From NCBI GenBank assembly GCA_002699085.1, contig PAAR01000016.1, positions 62,001 through 126,000 of the forward strand: a stretch of DNA of 64,000 nt, given 5' to 3'. This DNA is from Micavibrio sp. (GTDB lineage Bacteria; Pseudomonadota; Alphaproteobacteria; Micavibrionales; UBA9664). Shown here piece after piece: positions 57,318 through 64,000 of the stretch; within the stretch, counting starts at the first letter, position 1; the number at the start of each line of letters is the position of its first letter. Below the pieces are notes generated by a model that worked only from the letters and a program-made list of their open reading frames with translations, was not told where the DNA came from and searched no databases. Made by a program: the position numbers and the translations under genes.

Positions 57318-59471
57318 TTGCGCTAATTTTTTCTTTATATCTATTTTTAATTCGTTCCAATTGATCGTTGCTATATAAGGTACAATAATTAGTGTTGCAA
57401 TCATCGCAAGACCCGCACCAAAAACAATTTCTAGGCCAAAACGTTGGCTTGGTGGAAAGTCAGAGAAGGCAAAGACAGAGAACCCAATCATAATAGTGAC
57501 AGCTGAGGTCAGGGCTGGCCAGCTTTGCTCATTAAGTCCTGCTTTCCATGATTTCCACTTATTCATACGAAGGCCTCTATCTTTGGCATAGCGTTTGGCA
57601 GCAATGGTTAAGTGAATCATTTCATCGACCGCCATACCAAGACATATATTGATGGCAGGAGAAGATATAATATCAATCGGGACACCGAACATACCAAGCG
57701 TACCGATGACGATCGCACTGACTACGATAATAGCCGCTGTGATGGCGGCTGTGGCAGGCCAGGAACGCGATAGATAAAAACTGATGAACATGAATAGGGT
57801 AATCAGTGTGAGCATGCCTGTGAGCATGCTTTTTGCTACAGAGGCAGATAATTCACCTTGTAAATAATAGGTGCCACCGATTTGTTTGAGTTCGAAACCG
57901 TTCTTTTCAGGGATAGTTTTGATTTCTTCTACAACAGAAAGGCGGTCCTTTTCTCGACCATTTTCACGCATACGCAGAAAGAATAATGCCTCGGTGCGAT
58001 CTTCATTAATAAAACTTCGGCCAATATGGTTGAATAAATCGCCAGAGAGAATGTTGACCAATGTTTTGAAAGGTAACAATTTCCCAAGCCAATGCTCATC
58101 ACCCTCAGCCAATATCACGGGCAAAGAAATAGCGGAGCCAACATCTGGGTGTTTAGCAAAAGCTTTTTGTAAATCCCACATCATGTCGTAGGATTCTTGA
58201 GTATCTAAGCGTTGCCCATTACGGCGCTTTACAACGACGAGCAAAGGATTGCTGCCGCCGTTTTCATCAACATAGTAAAGCCCTTGATATAGCTCAGAGT
58301 TTTTTTCGAAATATGTCAGTAGAGAAGGGTCTGTTTTAAGTTGTAAAATGCCGACAGCACCGAAAAGGACAGCTACTACAAGCATCGTTTTTGTTATCTT
58401 AGAGGCTAGTATTTTTGATACTGGGAATTGCTTAGCAATTTTAAAACTTAATTTGCTAGGGTTTAATTTAGAAAAGCGTAAGAAAGCGGGAAAAACAAAA
58501 TAGGCACAAATAATGGCGCAAAAGGTACCAATGCTGCCACCTATGCCTAATTGATTGAGCGGTTTTGCCTCAACAAAAATAAGGCTACCGAATCCTAAAA
58601 GTGTGGTGACCATTGCCCAGAAAGAGCCTGGTAAGGTGCGAGATAATGCGCTGCTAAGTGTGGCTTCTTTCTTATTCTTATTATTCGAGGCATGCCGCCA
58701 GTTGGACACAATAAAAATGATATGAGATTGTGTTAAAACAAAGACAATTGTTGCGAGATTGGCTGTAAGCAGGCCAATAGGTATGCCCATCATTTGCTGA
58801 ATAATCAGGGCTAACATAGAGGCTGTTGCACAAGCAATTGCAGCCCCTATAACCACTAAGAAAGAGCGGTAAATAAGGAACAAAACCATTGCACAAAGTA
58901 CCACAGCACTTAGTGTAAAGACTTTCATATCTTGCGTAAGATTTTGTCGTATTTGTTCGACAATATAAGGCAGTCCAGAGATGCTAATATTGAAATTATC
59001 GCTCTGTAGGTCTTTGGTGTAGTGCTCAATATTCTTAATGAGACGGGTATAGTTTTCGGTTTTGACAAAAACGACAATTGAGGATGATTTTTGTTTCTCT
59101 CCGATTAGAAGTCTCTTCCATAAAGGGTTATTTAGGGCTTCCTCAATATTTTTAGGGCCATGAGTAATGCTATTAACACTATCTACATCTGGTAATTCTT
59201 CTATTTGTGTGCTGAGCGTTTCAATTTTGGAGACGTAATTTTGCGCTTGGATATTTGGTGCAGCAATATTAAGGATAACTTGTTGAGCAAAAGGGAATTC
59301 TTGTTGTATCTGCTGATCTTTTTTAAAAATCTCACTGTCAGATGAAAAGAAGAAGTCAGGTGTAATTTTGGGGGAGAGATCTACAAAGTGGAGAAATACC
59401 CATAAAGTCGTTAAGACAAAAATGGGACTGATAAGCATCAAAACTTTATTAATGATATTTGTATGCTTCAT
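57297..59471 (-). CDS. MMPL/RND family transporter
   Basis: 12-TM RND architecture; 'AINICLGMAVDEMIHLTIAAKRY', 'LPGSFWAMVTTLLGFGSLIF'. Confidence 0.9.
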   Translation of the reverse strand: MKHTNIINKVLMLISPIFVLTTLWVFLHFVDLSPKITPDFFFSSDSEIFKKDQQIQQEFPFAQQVILNIAAPNIQAQNYVSKIETLSTQIEELPDVDSVNSITHGPKNIEEALNNPLWKRLLIGEKQKSSSIVVFVKTENYTRLIKNIEHYTKDLQSDNFNISISGLPYIVEQIRQNLTQDMKVFTLSAVVLCAMVLFLIYRSFLVVIGAAIACATASMLALIIQQMMGIPIGLLTANLATIVFVLTQSHIIFIVSNWRHASNNKNKKEATLSSALSRTLPGSFWAMVTTLLGFGSLIFVEAKPLNQLGIGGSIGTFCAIICAYFVFPAFLRFSKLNPSKLSFKIAKQFPVSKILASKITKTMLVVAVLFGAVGILQLKTDPSLLTYFEKNSELYQGLYYVDENGGSNPLLVVVKRRNGQRLDTQESYDMMWDLQKAFAKHPDVGSAISLPVILAEGDEHWLGKLLPFKTLVNILSGDLFNHIGRSFINEDRTEALFFLRMRENGREKDRLSVVEEIKTIPEKNGFELKQIGGTYYLQGELSASVAKSMLTGMLTLITLFMFISFYLSRSWPATAAITAAIIVVSAIVIGTLGMFGVPIDIISSPAINICLGMAVDEMIHLTIAAKRYAKDRGLRMNKWKSWKAGLNEQSWPALTSAVTIMIGFSVFAFSDFPPSQRFGLEIVFGAGLAMIATLIIVPYIATINWNELKIDIKKKLAQQKAPSK

Positions 59472-59601
59472 AAATGCCTTTCGATCATAAAGAAAGAGCC
59501 TTTAATAAGGCTCTAACTTTCTAAAATAAGAAATAGATTAGAATGATTACAGGGATAGGAATACCTAGAGCCCATAATAAAATACCGCGCATAATATCCT
59601 C

Positions 59602-59781
59602 CTATCTTGCATCTGTGTGATCGTCGATTTCATCACCGATTTCTTGTGATGTTTCACTGATGCCATCACTGATTTTTTCAATCGGTGATCTATTTTCTCG
59701 ATGATACTGCATAGCAATCACAATAAAGATACCGATCAGAACAACGGCAATAATCGTTAGTAAACCTTTTGAACTATTCAT
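59602..59781 (-). CDS. small membrane protein
   Basis: Single TM 'SSKGLLTIIAVVLIGIFIVIAMQYHRENRSP' with internal ATG start at 59781. Confidence 0.55.
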   Translation of the reverse strand: MNSSKGLLTIIAVVLIGIFIVIAMQYHRENRSPIEKISDGISETSQEIGDEIDDHTDAR

Positions 59782-59794
59782 GAGTATTCTCCTT

Positions 59795-60238
59795 TTATAA
59801 TAGTTTTTCACCCGCCATATAACCAGCAACCGCAGCCGCAATAACTGATGTGGTCGGATGCTCTTCTATGGGCTGTTTTAACGCATCTAAATTGTCATTT
59901 ACTAAATCTAATGCGTCATGCATTTTGTTGGCGATTTCATGCTTAATGCGTTTATATTTGTAGGCTTTATATAGTTTTATAATAGCAATAATAAGCCCGC
60001 ATATTGCAGATAGGCCAAGCATCACTGCTGATGTTAAAAGAAGTGCTATCGGCAAACTATAGAGTGTTTCAAGCCATAAAAAAGTACCCGCTAACATCGC
60101 GGCCAGAGCGAGAATGAGCAGCACAATCATGGTATATTTCAACCATGATGATGCTTTCATTTTATTATCGGTATGCAGGGCACTGCCGTATAATTCTTTA
60201 AGAATTGTTGCTTCCAGCACGCTTAAAATTGATCCCAT
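59795..60238 (-). CDS. YqjE/holin-superfamily-like membrane protein
   Basis: Two TM helices plus glycine-rich C-terminus; next to DUF883 gene. Confidence 0.6.
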   Translation of the reverse strand: MGSILSVLEATILKELYGSALHTDNKMKASSWLKYTMIVLLILALAAMLAGTFLWLETLYSLPIALLLTSAVMLGLSAICGLIIAIIKLYKAYKYKRIKHEIANKMHDALDLVNDNLDALKQPIEEHPTTSVIAAAVAGYMAGEKLL

Positions 60239-60240
60239 GA

Positions 60241-60522
60241 TTAGCGACGACCCAATAATATACTTGTAAGAACGCCCGCAGCAAATGCGATTGCAACAGA
60301 TTGTGCTGGTTTTGCTTTAACTTGCTTTTCAAGGTTTTTAAGCTGGCTTTTACCCATATCTTGAAGGTGGTCAGCTTGTTCGCTTACGACTTCTTTAAGA
60401 TGGCTCGCTTGTGTCGCACCATCTTTTTTTACGTGCTCAGCGAGTTTTATGGTGTCTTTCTTTAATGACGTAAGATCTTTCTTAATATCGTCTAATTCCG
60501 AATATTGTTTTACTTTAGGCAT
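60241..60522 (-). CDS. DUF883/YqjD-ElaB-like protein
   Basis: Helical N-terminus and C-terminal 'KPAQSVAIAFAAGVLTSILLGRR'. Confidence 0.8.
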   Translation of the reverse strand: MPKVKQYSELDDIKKDLTSLKKDTIKLAEHVKKDGATQASHLKEVVSEQADHLQDMGKSQLKNLEKQVKAKPAQSVAIAFAAGVLTSILLGRR

Positions 60523-60586
60523 ATAAATCTCCTTTTTATTTGTTTATATGTCTAAGTAACGAGTAATAGATGAGGTTAGTTCCTTA

Positions 60587-62404
60587 TTATTTCGATCCCT
60601 CTTCTTCTTTTTCTTTTTCAAAAAGTAAAACAATGTCGTCTTCTTTGGGGGTGATGCGGCTTTCTGGATCATGGCTATAAAAACTTAGTACGCCTGATTT
60701 GGAAATAATACCTATTAGCATACGATCATCTGACTCTTGTGGGATAATAAGCTCATCTTCTTTCTCACGTTTACCAACACGAGTTGTGCGGAAGCGCCAA
60801 CCTTCTTCAAAACGTGACCAGAGGCTATAGAGTGTCGTCTTGTTTGTTAAAAACGGTAAGCCTTGAACAGTATGAGAAATTTTACGTCGTTCTGGCATGT
60901 CTGAATCATCAGGGCTGATGCGGAAGACTCGTTCCATCCCAAACTCATAACCGAATTTTTCACAGACGAGAGCGTTATAGGCAGGGTTTGGTGTGAAAGC
61001 GAGAACAATATTATATTTATTAAACTCAAGTGTTAGTTCTGTTTCTTCAGACAGAAGTTCGCCATAAAAAACTGGGATATCGGCTAAGCGTGCTTTGCCA
61101 AGTGCAGTCCAATTGTTATCAACCAACATAACGGGCACGTTTCGTGATTTAAGTATTTCGGCAAGTTGAATAGACCAAGGATAAGCGCCAGCGATAATGA
61201 CGCCGTTGGTCTCACTGGTGGTAAGTTGAAGATTTTTTGCTAATGGCTTAATCATTAAAGAATGCAGCACCACTGAAATCACAACAACAGCGAAGGCGAT
61301 AGGAAGGATTTTAGCGCCATCAATAAAACCCGCGTCACTTAATAAGGGTCCTACAACACCAGCCATTGCAGCACAGACAACCCCCCTTGGTGCAATCAAG
61401 CCTGTCAGGACAATTTCATTACGTGTCATCTGTGTCCCTATAGAGCATATCAAGATGGTGATAGGACGAATAATAAAAAGCAACATGACAATGAATAAGA
61501 TGCTGCGCCAATCTAATTGCAATAAAACACTCACATCAAGATCGGCTGTTAGCAAAATGAATACGCCAGAGACAAGCAAAATGGTTATATTTTCCTTAAA
61601 GCGTTTAATGTCTTCAAGGCTGGCAGTATGAATATTGGTCAAAGTAACGCCTAAAATTGTTACGGCAATAAGCCCTGATTCATGTAGAAATTGATTACAG
61701 CTAAAAAACACTGTGAGTACTGTGGAAAATAAAAAGGGTGTTTTTAGATATTCAGGCATGTAGCCACGATCAAAAATACGCTTGATAAGATGCGCTAATA
61801 GGAAGCTGGCAACAACAATAATGCCCAGTGTTAAACCATTTTGCCAAAAAAAGTTAGTAATAGAATGGCCATGATCGCCAGCGACAAAAAATTCATAAGC
61901 AAGAATAGCAAAAATAACACCCAATGGGTCATTCACAATGCCTTCCCATTTTAAGATACTGCCAACACGTGAATTAAGACGCGCCTGTCTAAGCATCGGC
62001 ATAATAACGGTTGGACCAGTCACGACTAAGATACCGCCAATTGTTACAGCAACTGCCCATTCAAGACCTGCAACATAATGTGCAGCGCATGAAATTAAAA
62101 ACCACCCAATGGGTGCACCGAAGACAGTAACGTGGCGCACGGCATTGCTTGTTTCACGTAGATCTTTGAAATGAAGCTGTAAACTGCCTTCAAATAAGAT
62201 GATGGCGACGGCTGCAGCAATTGCTGGTTTTAAGAGGTCCCCCATCAAGATATCAGGTTGCACAATCCCTGTTACAGGGCCCAATAGAAAGCCTACACCT
62301 AGTAGGAAAATAATGGATGGAATATGGAGTTTCCACGCAGACCATTGTGCCACAATACTGGCAATAGCAATAATCATGATTTGAATGGAAAGAAAATCAC
62401 CCAT
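60587..62404 (-). CDS. CPA1-type Na+/H+ antiporter with TrkA-N-like cytosolic domain
   Basis: 'LFEGSLQLHFKDLRE', 'KWEGIVNDPLGVIFAILAYE', 'GLIAPRGVVCAAMAGVVGPLL', C-terminal 'GVIIAGAYPWSIQLAEILKSRNVPVMLVDNN'. Confidence 0.92.
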   Translation of the reverse strand: MGDFLSIQIMIIAIASIVAQWSAWKLHIPSIIFLLGVGFLLGPVTGIVQPDILMGDLLKPAIAAAVAIILFEGSLQLHFKDLRETSNAVRHVTVFGAPIGWFLISCAAHYVAGLEWAVAVTIGGILVVTGPTVIMPMLRQARLNSRVGSILKWEGIVNDPLGVIFAILAYEFFVAGDHGHSITNFFWQNGLTLGIIVVASFLLAHLIKRIFDRGYMPEYLKTPFLFSTVLTVFFSCNQFLHESGLIAVTILGVTLTNIHTASLEDIKRFKENITILLVSGVFILLTADLDVSVLLQLDWRSILFIVMLLFIIRPITILICSIGTQMTRNEIVLTGLIAPRGVVCAAMAGVVGPLLSDAGFIDGAKILPIAFAVVVISVVLHSLMIKPLAKNLQLTTSETNGVIIAGAYPWSIQLAEILKSRNVPVMLVDNNWTALGKARLADIPVFYGELLSEETELTLEFNKYNIVLAFTPNPAYNALVCEKFGYEFGMERVFRISPDDSDMPERRKISHTVQGLPFLTNKTTLYSLWSRFEEGWRFRTTRVGKREKEDELIIPQESDDRMLIGIISKSGVLSFYSHDPESRITPKEDDIVLLFEKEKEEEGSK

Positions 62405-62547
62405 AAATTTTATCCTTATTGTTTCTAGGTCAAAATAGCATAATTGCGACAGAAGAACAGTAAGCTATTTATAAAGCATACATTGACCATTATAAAAAAG
62501 CGTCTATATCGACCTTTTACAGTTAAATATTAGGAAAGGTTAAACCC

Positions 62548-62919
62548 ATGTCTAAAAAATTCATTTTACCCGCCTTGGTCGCAGTGTTTTCAACGTTAGT
62601 ACTCGTTAGTGCAGCCAACGCCCAATATACGGGGCCACAAGGTGAGGCAGTTATCACAACTGTTGGTGCTATTCTCGAAAAGCCACAGGACGATCAGGCC
62701 GTAACATTGCGTGGTTATCTTGTTCAAAAATTAGACCAAGATGACAAATATATATTCTCAGATACGACCGGCAAAATTTCAGTTGAAATTGATGAAGACG
62801 ATTTTAAAGGTCAGGCCGTTAATGAAAAAACACATGTTCAGCTTTCTGGTGAGGTCGATAAAGATCTTATTGGTGACCCAGAGGTCGATGTCGAGCATGT
62901 GACTATTATCACAGAATAA
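62548..62919 (+). CDS. YgiW/YdeI-family OB-fold stress protein
   Basis: 'QYTGPQGEAVITTVGAILEKPQDDQAVTLRGYLVQKLDQDDKYIFSDTTGKISVEIDEDDF'. Confidence 0.92.
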   Translation: MSKKFILPALVAVFSTLVLVSAANAQYTGPQGEAVITTVGAILEKPQDDQAVTLRGYLVQKLDQDDKYIFSDTTGKISVEIDEDDFKGQAVNEKTHVQLSGEVDKDLIGDPEVDVEHVTIITE

Positions 62920-62933
62920 GGTATAAAAGGGGA

Positions 62934-63434
62934 ATGATAAGGATTCCCCTTTTTTATATTGCTCTCATATCACTTTTGACATTGAGTGGTTGCGCTGGCT
63001 TTGCAGGCCGTATAGCGTCACCGAGTGCTTATGGCCAGTATCACTTATCGCCAACCCAATGTGTGCCCTATGCTAGAGCGAAATCAGGCATACAGATATA
63101 TGGTGATGCATATACATGGTGGCAGCAAGCTTCATCAAGAGGCTATCAGCGTGGGCAAGCACCACGGCAGGGGGCTATATTATCTTTATCTCAAACGTCG
63201 AAACTACGTTATGGTCATTTAGCTGTCGTTAAAAAGATCAAAGCATCACGTGAAATTACCGTCACGCATAGTAATTGGGGTGATGGTCCAGTCAGCCGCC
63301 GCATGGTCTACAAATCAATGAAGGTGAAGGACATATCACCGAATAATGATTGGACGATGGTTAAGTTCTGGAATCCTGAAATTGATGCTTATGGCTTACC
63401 ATATAAAGCGGATGGTTTTATATATGCCGATTGA
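62934..63434 (+). CDS. CHAP domain lipoprotein
   Basis: 'LLTLSGCAG' lipobox, 'TQCVPYARAKSGIQIYGDAYTWWQQA', 'LRYGHLAVVKKI', 'ITVTHSNWG'. Confidence 0.85.
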   Translation: MIRIPLFYIALISLLTLSGCAGFAGRIASPSAYGQYHLSPTQCVPYARAKSGIQIYGDAYTWWQQASSRGYQRGQAPRQGAILSLSQTSKLRYGHLAVVKKIKASREITVTHSNWGDGPVSRRMVYKSMKVKDISPNNDWTMVKFWNPEIDAYGLPYKADGFIYAD

Positions 63435-63435
63435 T

Positions 63436-64000
63436 TTATTGAAACACAGAGATAAGCGAGCGTGTCAGGTTATTGGCTTGTGAAAGACCTGCAATAGATG
63501 CTTCTGTCAGTACACGTGAGTTTGTTAGCTTTGTTTGCTCTTCCGCTAAATTTACGTCTAGGATTGCTGAGGTGACTGCTTTTGTTTGTTCTATATTGCT
63601 TGCTAAAATCTGATCTCTAAAGCCAAAACGTGATTGTAATGCACCGACATTGCTGCGATAGGATGACAATGTATTAATAGCATTGTTCACAGCATCTAGC
63701 GCCGCTAATGCATCCGCATTTGTCCCAACAGATGAGCCATTTGTTCCAAGGGCTGTTGTGCTAACGTCAATAGCACTGAGATCAGCAGCGATTATATCTG
63801 TGCCTTGTGTTCCCACTAAAACATCTTGGTTAAATGAGCCGTCTAATAAATTTGAGCCGTTGAATGTGATACTATCCCGAATAGAATCTATTTCAGCGTT
63901 TAATTGTTGAAACTCATTATTAATGGCGATGCGGGCATTGTCATCAACTGTGCCAGAAGAGGCTTGGGCTGCTAATACTGCTTGGCGTTCTAAAATATCG
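63436..64000 (-). CDS. flagellin, C-terminal part (runs off window)
   Basis: Reverse-strand reading through the window end gives 'DILERQAVLAAQASSGTVDDNARIAINNEFQQLNAEIDSIRDSITFNGSNLLDGSF' and C-terminal 'LSSYRSNVGALQSRFGFRDQILASNIEQTKAVTSAILDVNLAEEQTKLTNSRVLTEASIAGLSQANNLTRSLISVFQ'. Confidence 0.93.
   Translation of the reverse strand, partial: DILERQAVLAAQASSGTVDDNARIAINNEFQQLNAEIDSIRDSITFNGSNLLDGSFNQDVLVGTQGTDIIAADLSAIDVSTTALGTNGSSVGTNADALAALDAVNNAINTLSSYRSNVGALQSRFGFRDQILASNIEQTKAVTSAILDVNLAEEQTKLTNSRVLTEASIAGLSQANNLTRSLISVFQ

Noticed and set aside
1-64000. CRISPR arrays
   Set aside because: No regularly spaced repeats with unique spacers and no cas-like ORFs seen

Overview
The window probably comes from an alphaproteobacterium-like chromosome. 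That is a guess from general gene content and was not tested. Layout: (1) 1-10.27 kb is the tail and lysis end of a lambdoid/siphovirus-like prophage: tape measure, minor tail proteins, an RCC1-repeat tail-fibre-like protein, DUF1833, NlpC/P60, a TipJ-like tip protein, 3TM holin and GH24 endolysin. (2) 10.2-22.3 kb is a tightly packed minus-strand operon: HTH protein, MmeI-like N6 DNA methyltransferase with an apparently degenerate nuclease motif, small membrane protein, DEAD/DEAH helicase, T5orf172 GIY-YIG nuclease, and a ~1840-aa DUF4011-type SF1 helicase with a Vsr/MTES_1575-like nuclease and a GreA/GreB-C-like tail. This is the best candidate for an undescribed defence system. (3) Divergent from it at 22.4-25.9 kb are a 79-aa protein, an SMC/RecF-like ATPase with a CxxC hook, and a standalone HEPN-like protein with an RNNIAH motif, a second candidate defence unit. 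(4) Overlapping DUF2924 paralogues lie at 26.2-27.3 kb. (5) A 14-kb integrative island (about 27.50-41.51 kb) is bounded by a 25-bp perfect direct repeat. It has a P4-type integrase, a PrrC/RloC-like AAA ATPase truncated at the integrase 3' end, a GIY-YIG protein, a copper-resistance module inside its own 69-bp imperfect repeats, and a Fic protein with an operator-like repeat array. (6) At 42.6 kb there is an orphan TM-macro protein resembling the effector of type II Thoeris. (7) The rest looks like chromosomal transport and stress genes: ABC/DUF3299 metal cluster, APC permease, nemA-marR-emrAB-like locus, MAPEG, DAGK, metallophosphoesterase, EF-hand, MMPL, YqjDE-like, Na+/H+ antiporter, YgiW-like, CHAP and a partial flagellin. 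All calls were made by eye from the sequence and supplied ORFs; no database searches were run.
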